The position numbers and the translations under genes were made by a program. From positions 558,001 to 622,000 of the forward strand of contig NZ_AUBX01000010.1 of NCBI RefSeq assembly GCF_000429465.1: a stretch of DNA of 64,000 nucleotides. Reading direction: 5' to 3'. Numbering within the stretch: the first letter of the stretch is position 1; each line of letters starts with the position of its first letter. Below the pieces are notes generated by a model. The model was not told the DNA's origin and did no database searches. It was given only the letters and a program-made list of their open reading frames with translations. This DNA comes from Algoriphagus vanfongensis DSM 17529 (GTDB lineage Bacteria > Bacteroidota > Bacteroidia > Cytophagales > Cyclobacteriaceae). Below are positions 44,248 to 53,570 of the stretch, piece after piece.

Positions 44248-45186
44248 ATGAATTCGATCACCGTAGTCGGCTCAGGAATCATCGGCTTGACTTCTGCCAT
44301 AGCGCTTCAGGAAGCTGGGATGAAGGTAAAACTTGTAGCCAAGGAAAAGTACGATTTGACTCTTTCCAGTAAAGTCGGAGCAGTTTGGTTCCCATTTCAG
44401 ATCGAACCCAGAGAAAAAACCGATCGCTGGGCTGGTCAGACCTATCAGCGATATTTGAAGGAAATTTCCGCTCCTGGGATTTCCTTTCTCCCATTTCTCA
44501 ATGCATCCAATTCGGAAAGCAATGATGATTGGGTCAAACAATTACCAGCAGGAAAAGTCAGAAAAGCGCTTTCTCATGAACTTCCCATTGGGATGGAATT
44601 GGGTTATATCGCAGAAGTCCCCTTAGCTGAACCCTTGCTTTATCTTCCATTTCTCTTTGAAAAATTCATCACTAATGGTGGCTCCTTTTCTCAAAAAAGT
44701 ATAGCCAACTTACACGAAATGAGCTTTCTGGACGACTGGGTGGTCAATTGTACCGGTTTGGGAGCAAAAAATCTTTGCCAAGATGAAGACCTGAGACCTA
44801 TGCGAGGACAGATTTTAAGGTGTGATAAGATGGATTTTCCTTCTTTTGCCGATCCAACAAAGAGAGGTGCTCTTTCTTACATTATCAATCGAAATGGTGA
44901 TTCGGTGATCGGTGGTACGGACTACGAAAATGACTGGAATGAGAATGAAGACCCGGAAGACACGCAAAGAATTTTGGGCCGACTTACCAATTTCGGAATC
45001 AAATCAGCACCCAAAATCCTGGAAGTGATTGTCGGGCTCCGACCAAAAAGAAGTGCTGTTCGCTTTGAGTTTGACCATGAATTCCCAAACATTTTTCACA
45101 ACTATGGGCATGGAGGCGCAGGTTTTACGGTTTGTTGGGGATGTGTGGAAGATCTCCCTCCCCTCTTTAAAAACAAAAAACAATAA
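44248..45186 (+). CDS. D-amino-acid oxidase family flavoenzyme
   Basis: 312-residue FAD-dependent oxidoreductase. The dinucleotide-binding motif VVGSGIIGLTSAIALQEAG is at 6-24; WVVNCTGLGAKNL, PMRGQILRCDK, SYIINRNGDSVIGGTDYEND, and IVGLRPKRSAVRFE follow, and the C-terminal HNYGHGGAGFTVCWG (close to residue 290) is the FAD-binding signature of D-amino-acid and D-aspartate oxidases. It should deaminate D-amino acids to 2-oxo acids with peroxide, or act as a dehydrogenase. It lies 19 bp after the large propeller protein and probably shares its message. No clear peroxisomal-type tail, as expected for bacteria. Confidence 0.88.
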   Translation: MNSITVVGSGIIGLTSAIALQEAGMKVKLVAKEKYDLTLSSKVGAVWFPFQIEPREKTDRWAGQTYQRYLKEISAPGISFLPFLNASNSESNDDWVKQLPAGKVRKALSHELPIGMELGYIAEVPLAEPLLYLPFLFEKFITNGGSFSQKSIANLHEMSFLDDWVVNCTGLGAKNLCQDEDLRPMRGQILRCDKMDFPSFADPTKRGALSYIINRNGDSVIGGTDYENDWNENEDPEDTQRILGRLTNFGIKSAPKILEVIVGLRPKRSAVRFEFDHEFPNIFHNYGHGGAGFTVCWGCVEDLPPLFKNKKQ

Positions 45187-45229
45187 TTGAGTTGAGGACA
45201 GAATAAAATTCTGTTTCCCGCATTTTTAT

Positions 45230-45237
45230 TACTTTTG
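45230..45237 (+). promoter_or_regulatory. Bacteroidota -7 box (TACTTTTG) before the SulP gene
   Basis: TACTTTTG, followed by CGG, is an exact TAnnTTTG element, 72 bp upstream of the SulP start. A poor TTCTG-like -33 lies 16-17 bp before it. It is the best readable promoter for that gene. A weak hairpin (ACAGAAT-AAA-ATTCTGT, 45198-45214) overlaps the -33 region. Confidence 0.55.
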
Positions 45238-45308
45238 CGGTTCGTTTTGAAAGAATGCCTTCAAAGCAATACATGTGACTCTAATCCTCTGCCTATCAAT
45301 CTTACCCC

Positions 45309-46838
45309 ATGAAAAAATATCTGAACTTATTCGATTTTTCACAGAAAGTCGATTACAAAACTGAAATCCTTTCAGGACTGACTGTCGCCATGGCCTTGAT
45401 TCCAGAGGCGGTTGCTTTTGCATTTATTGCAGGGCTATCTCCGCTTACAGGCTTGTATGCAGCTTTTATGATGGGATTGGTTACTTCCATATTTGGAGGC
45501 AGACCGGGTATGATTTCAGGTGCGACAGGAGCTGTGGCAGTCGTCTTGGTGACTTTGGCAGCATCTCATGGCGTGGAGTATATTTTTGCGACAGTGATCG
45601 TAGCAGGATTGCTTCAGGTAGCCGCTGGCACTTTGAGAATGGGGAAATTAATCAGGCTGGTTCCTCAGCCTGTGATTTTCGGCTTCGTGAATGGATTGGC
45701 GATTATCATTTTCATGTCTCAATTGGATCAATTCAAAAGTGCGGATGGGAATTGGCTGACAGGTCAAACCCTCTATATCCTTTTAGCTCTCGTTGGATTG
45801 ACCATGCTGATTATCTGGGGACTTCCAAAAATCACCAAAGTCATCCCTGCTTCATTGACAGCGATTTTGACAGTTTTTGGCTTAGTTACATTTTTAGGAA
45901 TAGACACGAAAACCGTTGGAGATTTAGCTTCTATTAAAGGCGGCTTCCCTCCTTTCCATATTCCTGCGGTTCCTTTTACATTTGAAACACTTCAGATCAT
46001 TTTCCCATATGCGGCAGTGGTGGCGGGAGTTGGTTTGATCGAGAGTTTATTGACATTGAATATTGTCGATGAAATCACCGAAACAAGAGGAAGAGGCAAT
46101 AAAGAAGCAGTAGCGCAGGGAACGGCAAACATCCTTTCAGGGCTTTTCTCAGGCATGGGAGGATGTGCAATGATCGGTCAGAGTTTGATCAATATTTCTT
46201 CTGGAGCTAGAGCACGACTTTCTGGAATCGTCGCTTCTGTCATGCTTTTGGTCTTCATCATGTTTGGATCCAGCCTAATTGAGCAAGTTCCAATGGCGGC
46301 ATTGACAGGTTTGATGATCATGGTTTCTATCGGGACATTCGAATGGGCCAGCTTAAAGACTTTTACCAAAATGCCTAAATCAGATGTATTCCTCATGGTT
46401 TTGGTCACCCTTGTCACAGCAGTCTTGCACAATTTGGCTTTGGCTGTGCTGATCGGAGTCGTATTGGCGGCACTTTTCTTTGCTTGGGACAATGCGAAAA
46501 GAATCCGAGCCAGAAAATATGTGGACAAGAATGGCGTCAAGCATTATGAAATGTTTGGACCGCTTTTTTTCGGATCGATCACAGCTTTCAATGAGAAATT
46601 CGATGTTCTCAATGATCCAAATGAAGTAGTGATTGATTTTGCAGAAAGCCGAGTAGTCGATATGTCAGCGATCGAAGCTTTGAATAAGATTACAGAGCGC
46701 TATCTCAAAGTCGGTAAGAAAGTCCATCTCAAACACCTGAGTCCTGACTGCCGAAAACTGATAGCAAAAGCAGACTCCATCATCGATGTCAATGTGATGG
46801 AAGACCCGACCTATAAATTGGCTGTGGACAAAATTTAA
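45309..46838 (+). CDS. SulP-family anion transporter (sulfate/bicarbonate type)
   Basis: 509-residue inner-membrane protein of the SLC26/SulP family. It has ten or more helices, beginning with SGLTVAMALIPEAVAFAFIAGLSPLTGLYAAFMMG (the conserved TM1-2 phrase), GGRPGMISGATGAVAVVLVTLAA in TM3, and NIVDEITETRGRGNKEAVAQGTANILSGLFSGMGGCAMIGQS (helices 8-9). The C-terminal STAS domain (about 405-509) has VVIDFAESRVVDMSAIEALNKI. The substrate may be sulfate, which would suit the several sulfatases in this window, or bicarbonate. Preceded by a readable promoter and followed by a terminator, so it is a single-gene unit. Confidence 0.93.
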   Translation: MKKYLNLFDFSQKVDYKTEILSGLTVAMALIPEAVAFAFIAGLSPLTGLYAAFMMGLVTSIFGGRPGMISGATGAVAVVLVTLAASHGVEYIFATVIVAGLLQVAAGTLRMGKLIRLVPQPVIFGFVNGLAIIIFMSQLDQFKSADGNWLTGQTLYILLALVGLTMLIIWGLPKITKVIPASLTAILTVFGLVTFLGIDTKTVGDLASIKGGFPPFHIPAVPFTFETLQIIFPYAAVVAGVGLIESLLTLNIVDEITETRGRGNKEAVAQGTANILSGLFSGMGGCAMIGQSLINISSGARARLSGIVASVMLLVFIMFGSSLIEQVPMAALTGLMIMVSIGTFEWASLKTFTKMPKSDVFLMVLVTLVTAVLHNLALAVLIGVVLAALFFAWDNAKRIRARKYVDKNGVKHYEMFGPLFFGSITAFNEKFDVLNDPNEVVIDFAESRVVDMSAIEALNKITERYLKVGKKVHLKHLSPDCRKLIAKADSIIDVNVMEDPTYKLAVDKI

Positions 46839-46868
46839 TAGTCCACAGACGAGAGTCAACAATTACAG

Positions 46869-46905
46869 AAGGCGCAATGAATTTTATCAATGCGCCTTTT
46901 ATTTT
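46869..46905 (+). terminator. Rho-independent terminator after SulP
   Basis: Stem AAGGCGCA (46869-46876) / TGCGCCTT (46891-46898), with an inner TGA/TCA pairing across an A-A mismatch, then TTATTTTAT. T-rich tail on the + strand. Confidence 0.82.
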
Positions 46906-47024
46906 ATCCATGAGGTATTATTCTCCATCAGGAACTGGGCCACCTTTAGCTTGGTTTTACAATCAAATCGAATGAGGAATAAGACGAATAACGGTATATT
47001 CCTAAACCAATCAGAAAGGGATCT

Positions 47025-48428
47025 ATGAGTACAACTGAAGCGAGTCCACAAGTAAAGAAAGTCCTTCCCCTGATTTTGGCTACGGCGATTTTTATGCAAA
47101 TGCTGGATTCGACGATCTTGAACACCTCCCTTCCTGCCATAGCCAATGACCTCAAGGAATCTCCTCTGAACATGCAAAATGCCATCGTCAGTTATGTCCT
47201 GACCTTGGCCCTTTTTATGCCTGTCAGCGGTTTTTTAGCGGATAAGTTTGGTACCAAAAAAGTATTTATTCTTGCGCTGGTACTTTTTGCACTGGGATCT
47301 TTGTTTTGCTCTCTCTCCCAAAATCTCAACCACCTGGTAGCCTCCCGAATCATACAAGGATTGGGCGGATCCCTGATGACACCTGTCGGTAGGTTGACTT
47401 TGATCAAAACCTATCCCAAAAATGAAGTAGTCAAAGCGATGAACTATGCCATTGTACCGGCGCTAATCGGGCCGGTATTGGGACCTCTGGTGGGAGGATA
47501 TATGGTTGACTATCTTTCCTGGCATTGGATTTTTCTGATCAATCTACCGATTGCATTTATCGGCATCGCATTGAGTCTGAAGTTTATGCCGGATTACACT
47601 TCTAAGATCCTGAGCTTTGATCTCAAAGGCTTTTTGATCTTCGGAGCAGCCTCTTTTTTACTCTCAATTTCTCTGGAACTATTGGGAAACTCCATCCAAA
47701 TCACCCCTATTTTGATGGCTTTACTTTTGGGCTTTTTGATGTTGTATTTCTACTATCGACATGCCAAAAAAGAGGAGAATCCCATTTTCCCTTTGAACCT
47801 CTTTCAAGTAAGGACTTTCAGAGTGGGTATTCTGGGCAACTTAGCCACGCGACTGGGCATCAGTTCAGTCCCGCTTCTATTGCCCTTGATGATTCAGATT
47901 GCCTTTGGGCAATCGGCGGTAATCTCCGGATGGATAGTCGCTCCCATGGCTCTGACGGCGATGTTTGGCAAGTCGGTGGTGATCCGAATTCTAAATCAAT
48001 TTGGGTATAGAAATACCCTGATGGCCAATACATTCATTATTGGGCTATTGATTTGCTTTCTGGCTTTTCCATCCATTCACAGTTCCATCTACTGGTACGT
48101 TCCGATCATTGCTTTGCTTGGTTTTTTCAATTCCATTCAGTTCACATCTATGAACTCTATTTCGATTGCCGATTTGAGATCTTATCATACTTCCAGCGGC
48201 AATTCCCTTCTCTCAGTCAATCAACAACTGGCTATCGGATTTGGTATTGCATTTGGCCTGATTGTGCTGAAGTTCTTTGAGGGAGATACTAAATTGATTC
48301 ATGACGAAATCCACAACGCCTTTCGATTTACATTTCTGATCATTGGCGGATTGACTATTCTGTCAGGTCTGGTCTTCCGGAGATTGCATTTTCATGATGG
48401 AGAAAATTTACAAACTAAGGAATCCTAA
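47025..48428 (+). CDS. DHA2-family MFS transporter (drug/compound efflux)
   Basis: 467 residues with 12-14 membrane helices. LDSTILNTSLPAIANDL (29-45) is the motif C-like phrase of the DHA2 (EmrB/QacA) family, LADKFGTKKVF is loop 2-3 motif A, and RIIQGLGGSLMTPVGRLTLIKTYP is the helix 4 motif. The C-terminal half has TRLGISSVPLLLPLMIQIAF and FNSIQFTSMNSISIADLRSYHTSSGNSLLSVNQQL. Efflux of antibiotics, dyes or other hydrophobic compounds by proton antiport is likely; substrate unknown. Its last bases overlap the convergent intradiol dioxygenase-like gene. Confidence 0.92.
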   Translation: MSTTEASPQVKKVLPLILATAIFMQMLDSTILNTSLPAIANDLKESPLNMQNAIVSYVLTLALFMPVSGFLADKFGTKKVFILALVLFALGSLFCSLSQNLNHLVASRIIQGLGGSLMTPVGRLTLIKTYPKNEVVKAMNYAIVPALIGPVLGPLVGGYMVDYLSWHWIFLINLPIAFIGIALSLKFMPDYTSKILSFDLKGFLIFGAASFLLSISLELLGNSIQITPILMALLLGFLMLYFYYRHAKKEENPIFPLNLFQVRTFRVGILGNLATRLGISSVPLLLPLMIQIAFGQSAVISGWIVAPMALTAMFGKSVVIRILNQFGYRNTLMANTFIIGLLICFLAFPSIHSSIYWYVPIIALLGFFNSIQFTSMNSISIADLRSYHTSSGNSLLSVNQQLAIGFGIAFGLIVLKFFEGDTKLIHDEIHNAFRFTFLIIGGLTILSGLVFRRLHFHDGENLQTKES

Positions 48429-49108
48429 GCTACCGTAATTGTTTTCGTCAGGGTAAAACCATCTTGAAGGTTTCCTTGGACCGAATCAGCCATATTTCCC
48501 GCCAGACTCCCCCTGAAAATCCCATCCCTTTCATTGGGCGTATCCTCTTTCCCTTTATATCCAGTACTTGCATAAACTTCCGAAGTGACCTCTTCAGGAA
48601 AGGCAATCTGAGTAGTCAAAATAATCTCCCCATCCTTCACTACATCCAAATGAATGTGCGGAGCCCTTCCCGGATACCAACCTGGAAAAATGCTGATAAA
48701 AGAAACCTCACCTTTCTCATTGGTAGTCTGTCTTCCCCTCAAAAAATGCTCATTCGTCAGATCTTTTTCCTGAAGACGATTTCCGCCATATTCAGAATAA
48801 AACCCTTCCGCATCGCAGTGCCATACATCTACTTGTACACCTGCTAAACCTTCACAGGAATGCGATTGACTTTGAATTTTCAGGTTGATTACTAGTGCGA
48901 TCCCTTTCCGATCTCCGATAATATTTGCCCGCATCAGTTCCGCAGGAGTTTTGATGGGAAAAGGGCCACGAGTTTCCCTTGGAGAGATTTCACACTCTTC
49001 ATTCATCCCGTTTAGCTGATTCCCTTTGGTTTCACATCCAGCAATCGGCAAAGCGACAATGCCTCCAAATCCAGCCAGTGTCTTCCTGATAAAATCTCTC
49101 TTTTTCAT
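48425..49108 (-). CDS. Exported intradiol ring-cleavage dioxygenase-like protein
   Basis: 227 residues, non-heme Fe(III) intradiol dioxygenase fold (catechol or protocatechuate dioxygenase-like). N-terminus MKKRDFIRKTLAGFGG with lipobox IAGC (C25) suggests export, Tat-like (KR rather than RR) or Sec lipoprotein. Iron ligands can be assigned: tyrosine in VWHCDAEGFYSEYGG, and Tyr-His-His in GWYPGRAPHIHLDV, which is the family core. The protein is shorter than the classic two-subunit enzymes and has a beta-sandwich tail ending TLTKTITVA. An exported form suggests extracellular aromatic or lignin-type substrates, or a role in detoxification. It overlaps the MFS stop by 4 bp, tail to tail. Confidence 0.86.
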   Translation of the reverse strand: MKKRDFIRKTLAGFGGIVALPIAGCETKGNQLNGMNEECEISPRETRGPFPIKTPAELMRANIIGDRKGIALVINLKIQSQSHSCEGLAGVQVDVWHCDAEGFYSEYGGNRLQEKDLTNEHFLRGRQTTNEKGEVSFISIFPGWYPGRAPHIHLDVVKDGEIILTTQIAFPEEVTSEVYASTGYKGKEDTPNERDGIFRGSLAGNMADSVQGNLQDGFTLTKTITVA

Positions 49109-49254
49109 CTTCTTTTGGGTTTAGATGATAAAAATTACTGAATTTCAATTGCTTAAACCCTTTTTCAAGCAATAAATAAATCCTCATCTACTAGCTGAAA
49201 AAAGGAAGGAGTCTTGAAATTCTATTTCCTACAGGATTTGAGTATTTTTCTACA

Positions 49255-51024
49255 ATGAAACAGTTCCTTTTCTTTCTTACAGGTTTTTTGCTGGGATTTC
49301 AGACCTATTCCCAACAAGTCTATTTTTCTGTCAATCAGATCGGTTTTTTACCTTCAGATTCCAAAAAGGCTATTGTCTTTTCTCCTGAAAAAATCAAAAA
49401 TAATGTCCACCTGATTCAATATCCAGACTCAGCATCCATCATTAAAATCAAGCCCAAATCCCTAAGTTCTGGGGTCTGGGGAGACTTTAAGTACTATGAA
49501 ATTGACTTTTCTGAAGTAGAAAAAGAAGGAGATTATTTCCTTTGGCATTCTGCTAGCGAGACCGCTTCTCCCATATTTAAGATAGGCGCAAATGTATACC
49601 AAGGTTATCAGGAAGACCTACTTCACTTTATGCGGCAGCAGCGATGCGGATACAATCCTGTGCTAGACATGGTATGTCATGAAAAAGATGGCAGAAGCTT
49701 CTTTGGCCCGATGCCTGATAGTACCTATGTGGATGCTTCAGGGGGTTGGCATGATGCAGGCGATCAATTGAAATATCTCATCACCAGCAGCTACGCCACC
49801 GGACATATGTTGATGGCCTATACTTTATTCCCAGATCAGTTTGAGGATAAGGTAAATGCATTGGGACAAGATGGCGAAAACGGGATTCCAGACGTTTTGG
49901 ATGAGGCAAAATGGGGTTTAGACTGGCTCCTGAAGCTTCATCCTGCCCCGAATCAACTCATCCATCAGATCGCTGATGATAGAGATCATAGAGGCTTTAA
50001 AATCCCCAATCAAGACAACTCTGACTATGGCTGGGGAGAAAACTCCTATCGAGCTGCCTATTTTGCCACAGGGAAGCCACAAGGCCTGATGCAATATCAA
50101 AGTGAAAGCGATGGAATGGCCAATATTGCAGGCAGATCCGCTGCTGCTTTGGCTTTGGGAGCTAGAATCTGGCAAGATATGGACAAGGCTTATTCCATAC
50201 GTTGCCTCGAAGCGGCGAAAAGTCTTTATGCATTGGGAAGAAAGTATGAAGGTGTGCAGCAAGGGAATTCCTATGGAGCTCCATATCGATACAATGAAGA
50301 AACCTGGAATGATGATATGGAATGGGCTGGAGCTGAGCTTTTCAAAGCTACAGGAGATAAGACATATCGTGATCAGGCAAAAGAATATGCTTTGCTTAGT
50401 TCCACTGAAGACTCGTGGACAGTCAAAGACTCAGCATCCCATTACCAGCTCTATCCTTTCATCAATTTGGGACATTTCTCACTTCATGAGGTAGTGGAAC
50501 CAGAATTTCAAAAGATTCTGGAAAGTTTTTATCAGGAAGGCATTGACTACACGCTGGCCAAATCCAAGACCAGTCCTTTTGAGGTCGGTATCCCATTTAT
50601 TTGGTGCTCCAACAATCTGATGACCAGCCTCGCTACTCAGGTGATCCTTTATGAAAGAATGAGTGGAGACAAGCAGTATCAATCTTACCTCACAGCCCAA
50701 CGAGATTGGCTATTTGGCAAAAACCCTTGGGGAACATCCATGTTTACTGGCATTCCTGAGCAAGGTGATTTTCCAGTATATGTCCATACAGCTCCTTACG
50801 TTTTATTGGGATTGGAAATCCCTGGAGGATTAGTAGATGGCCCTATTTTCAGAACTATCCACTCCGGCTTGATTGGGTTGACATTGGAAAGGCCTGATGA
50901 TTATGCGGGAAGACAAAATCCATTTGTGGTCTATCATGATGCAGTGGGAGACTATAGCACAAACGAGCCCACCATGGATGGCACAGCGGGCTCGATTATC
51001 ATGATGACGTATTTTAGCAAATAA
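49255..51024 (+). CDS. GH9 glycoside hydrolase (endoglucanase-type)
   Basis: 589-residue exported cellulase-family enzyme. Signal about 1-20. The N-terminal Ig-like (CelD_N-type) domain, about 20-110, is followed by the (alpha/alpha)6 barrel. SGGWHDAGDQLKYLIT (about 163-178) carries the catalytic base aspartates (DAGD), DWLFGKNPWGTSMFTG is the signature 1 region, and DAVGDYSTNEPTMDGTAGSI near the C-terminus contains the general acid Glu (in TNEP). All key residues are present. Activity on beta-1,4-glucan or related glucans such as exo-beta-glucosaminidase-like or lichenan is likely; no dockerin, CBM or T9SS tail is seen. Its stop codon abuts the next convergent gene. Confidence 0.94.
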   Translation: MKQFLFFLTGFLLGFQTYSQQVYFSVNQIGFLPSDSKKAIVFSPEKIKNNVHLIQYPDSASIIKIKPKSLSSGVWGDFKYYEIDFSEVEKEGDYFLWHSASETASPIFKIGANVYQGYQEDLLHFMRQQRCGYNPVLDMVCHEKDGRSFFGPMPDSTYVDASGGWHDAGDQLKYLITSSYATGHMLMAYTLFPDQFEDKVNALGQDGENGIPDVLDEAKWGLDWLLKLHPAPNQLIHQIADDRDHRGFKIPNQDNSDYGWGENSYRAAYFATGKPQGLMQYQSESDGMANIAGRSAAALALGARIWQDMDKAYSIRCLEAAKSLYALGRKYEGVQQGNSYGAPYRYNEETWNDDMEWAGAELFKATGDKTYRDQAKEYALLSSTEDSWTVKDSASHYQLYPFINLGHFSLHEVVEPEFQKILESFYQEGIDYTLAKSKTSPFEVGIPFIWCSNNLMTSLATQVILYERMSGDKQYQSYLTAQRDWLFGKNPWGTSMFTGIPEQGDFPVYVHTAPYVLLGLEIPGGLVDGPIFRTIHSGLIGLTLERPDDYAGRQNPFVVYHDAVGDYSTNEPTMDGTAGSIIMMTYFSK

Positions 51025-52269
51025 TCAATCCACGAGTGTAAAGACCATTTGGCGGAATTTCCAGCCTGTTTGATCTCCATTACCAGAGCCTGAAGTTTGC
51101 TTGAAAATCAAACCAATCATATTGAGCTCAGGGTCTGCAAAATATTGGGTATTGAAGTAACCTCCCCAATCGAAGGTTCCTTTGCTCCCCAAACCTCCGG
51201 TGGCAACTCCCTGATCAGTGACAACTCCGAAAGCCAAACCGTAGTATTTATCACCATTCATCAGATCACCCACTTGATTTTTCATCATGGTCTGGATAGT
51301 TTGAGGGCTTAGAATTCTCATACCTTCTAACTCCCCTCCATTCAGATACATTTGAAGAAACCTGGCGTAATCTGCTGTGGTACTGGAAAGTCCTGCTCCT
51401 CCGGAGAAAAAACGCTTTGCTCCTTTTCTTGGATATTCAGGGTCGTAAAAAGTAACCGGGTAAGGTCCCCATTTACCATCTCGATAGGTCTGAACCGTCA
51501 CCAAACGCGGCGCTTGGGCATCAGAAAGGTAAAAGCGGGTATCATTCATCCCTAGCGGATCAAAGATTCTTTCCTTTAAAAACTGATCGAAAGGCATGCC
51601 TGAAACCACTTCAATAAAATATCCCAACACATCCAAGCCTTCGCTGTAGGTATATTTACTTCCTGGCTCATGATGCAAAGGCAGCTTGGCCAACTTTTTC
51701 ACGCTCTCCTCAATCGAAATATTCTCCGTAGTAAATAGATCCGTAATTCCAGCCTTTTGATAGATCATTCTCATTCGTTCATCTCCATCGATCATCCCAT
51801 AGCCCAACCCTGAAGTGTGAGTTAACAGATGACGAATTGTGATTTCTTTGGAAGACGGCTTGGTATAAAAGGTAGTGTCGGAATATCTAAAACCAGCAAG
51901 AACTTGAGGATTTTTAAACTCTGGGATGTACTTGGAAATGGGATCATCCAGGCGGAATTTACCCTCTTCCCATAAAATCATCACGGCAGTAGAGGTGATC
52001 GCTTTAGTTTGGGAGGCAATTCTAAAAATATCATCTTTTTTCATCGCTCTTCCATTGGCGACATCGGCCATTCCTTTGGCGCTATGGTAAACAAGCTTTC
52101 CATCTTTCATCACCATTGCCACAAGTCCTGGCACTTCCCCCTCGGCAATAGCTTTATCCAGCATTTGATCCAGTTTTTGCACCCTTTCGGGGATAATTCC
52201 CGGTACATTCTGTGAATAGGATGAAATTGAAAAAAGTACTAAAAAGAAAAAGGTTAATCGGGTCTTCAT
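51025..52269 (-). CDS. Serine beta-lactamase-like / esterase family hydrolase
   Basis: 414 residues with a signal peptide (MKTRLTFFFLVLFSISSYS). The class C/S12 fold motif S-x-x-K occurs in IASQTKAIT (about 85-95), the Tyr-x-x motif in KYTYSEGLDV, and the C-terminal third motif is in the region of GSKGTFDWGGYFNTQY. The HTSGLGYG loop is conserved. Similar proteins are penicillin-binding-protein-like hydrolases, esterases or D-aminopeptidases, rarely true beta-lactamases. Substrate unknown. It abuts GH9 tail to tail and lies 60 bp from lpxB on the same strand, so a shared message with lpxB is possible. Confidence 0.9.
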   Translation of the reverse strand: MKTRLTFFFLVLFSISSYSQNVPGIIPERVQKLDQMLDKAIAEGEVPGLVAMVMKDGKLVYHSAKGMADVANGRAMKKDDIFRIASQTKAITSTAVMILWEEGKFRLDDPISKYIPEFKNPQVLAGFRYSDTTFYTKPSSKEITIRHLLTHTSGLGYGMIDGDERMRMIYQKAGITDLFTTENISIEESVKKLAKLPLHHEPGSKYTYSEGLDVLGYFIEVVSGMPFDQFLKERIFDPLGMNDTRFYLSDAQAPRLVTVQTYRDGKWGPYPVTFYDPEYPRKGAKRFFSGGAGLSSTTADYARFLQMYLNGGELEGMRILSPQTIQTMMKNQVGDLMNGDKYYGLAFGVVTDQGVATGGLGSKGTFDWGGYFNTQYFADPELNMIGLIFKQTSGSGNGDQTGWKFRQMVFTLVD

Positions 52270-52329
52270 TGATTTAGGTTTTGGTTTGAAAAGTAAAATA
52301 AAATTTTACCCTTCAATAACCTAAACATC

Positions 52330-53448
52330 TTATTTCAAAGACTCTAAAATCATAGAAGCTGCAGTTTCCGAGGCTGAATTTTGACCGATTTTTTCAGCGA
52401 TTAGATCATAGCCTTGCAGCATTTGCCCTTTGTAAATCTGATTTCCCAAAATCTGCATCAGTTCCTTTTCCAGATTAGCCACTGAAAAGTCATCCTGTAT
52501 TAATTCCTTCACTACTTCCTGCTCCGCTATCAAATTGACCAAAGAAATAAATGGCACTTTGATGACTCGCTTGGCAATCATGTAGGAAATGGGGGAAGTC
52601 TTGTAAACCACCACCTGAGGAACTCTGAAAAGAGCCGTCTCCAGTGTTGCTGTTCCCGAAGTCACCACAGCAGCGGTAGCGTGAGAAAGCAAGTCATAGG
52701 TTTGATTGAAAACCACTTTGATCCCCACTTTTTTTGCTGGTTCATACAGTTCAGAAGACAAGCTTTCCACTCCTGCAATCACAAACTGAGCATTAGGGAA
52801 TTTGGGAACCAATTCCACCATTTTATCCAGCATCGCTTCCAATTCTTGCTTTCTACTCCCAGGAAGTAAGGCGATAATTGGAGCATAACTCAATTCATTC
52901 TTTTGAAAGAAAAAGGGATGCGGGCTAAACTTTTTGATTTCATCCAATAAGGGATTCCCAACATAATTGACTTTCATGTCAAACTTTTGAAAAAATGTAG
53001 GTTCGAATGGGAGAATGCTATAAATCTGATCCGTAAAAGCTTTCAGTTTCAAAGCCCTTTTTTGATTCCAGGCCCAAACTTTTGGCGGGATGTAATAATG
53101 AACCGGAATTCCATTCTCTTTTGCAAAAGCAGCAATCTTCATATTGAATCCTCCGTAATCAACCAGGATTATGGCGTCAGGCTTCCAATGGAGTATGTCT
53201 TTTTTGACTAGGCTTAGATATTTTAGAACCTTTCGAAAACCGAAAACCACCTCTATAAAACCCATCAAAGCAACCTCCGCATAATCCACCGCCAACTCTA
53301 CACCTGCCTCCTGAGAATAAGAACCACCCATCCCTCTCAATTCAAGATTGGGGTTTTGTTCTTTTAAGGCCAAAACCAGATTAGAAGCGTGCAAGTCGCC
53401 AGATCGCTCGCCAGAGATGATGTAGATGCTTTTGTTCTTGTTTACCAC
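52330..53448 (-). CDS. lpxB: Lipid-A-disaccharide synthase
   Basis: Peripheral inner-membrane GT19 glycosyltransferase that joins UDP-2,3-diacylglucosamine and lipid X to form lipid A disaccharide 1-phosphate. 372 residues from GTG at 53448, close to the usual length. ISGERSGDLHASNLVLALKE, LRGMGGSYSQEAGVE, VDYGGFNMKIA, IPPKVWAWNQKRALKLK, LPGSRKQELEAML and SGTATLETALFRVPQVVVYK are lpxB signatures. I chose GTG because the first beta-strand (KSIYIISGE) begins directly after it; an ATG at 53517 would add 23 residues that look like intergenic sequence (with short AAGTAGT repeats). No other lipid A gene is nearby. Confidence 0.93.
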   Translation of the reverse strand: MVNKNKSIYIISGERSGDLHASNLVLALKEQNPNLELRGMGGSYSQEAGVELAVDYAEVALMGFIEVVFGFRKVLKYLSLVKKDILHWKPDAIILVDYGGFNMKIAAFAKENGIPVHYYIPPKVWAWNQKRALKLKAFTDQIYSILPFEPTFFQKFDMKVNYVGNPLLDEIKKFSPHPFFFQKNELSYAPIIALLPGSRKQELEAMLDKMVELVPKFPNAQFVIAGVESLSSELYEPAKKVGIKVVFNQTYDLLSHATAAVVTSGTATLETALFRVPQVVVYKTSPISYMIAKRVIKVPFISLVNLIAEQEVVKELIQDDFSVANLEKELMQILGNQIYKGQMLQGYDLIAEKIGQNSASETAASMILESLK

Positions 53449-53570
53449 AAAGCTCAAATAAGAAAAATGTAAGTAGTTAACTGTAAGTGGTAAGTAGTGC
53501 CACTCATTTTCAAGCAATTTTACAACTTACTACTCACAGAATAGAACTCTAAGATTTAATTTATATCAAA

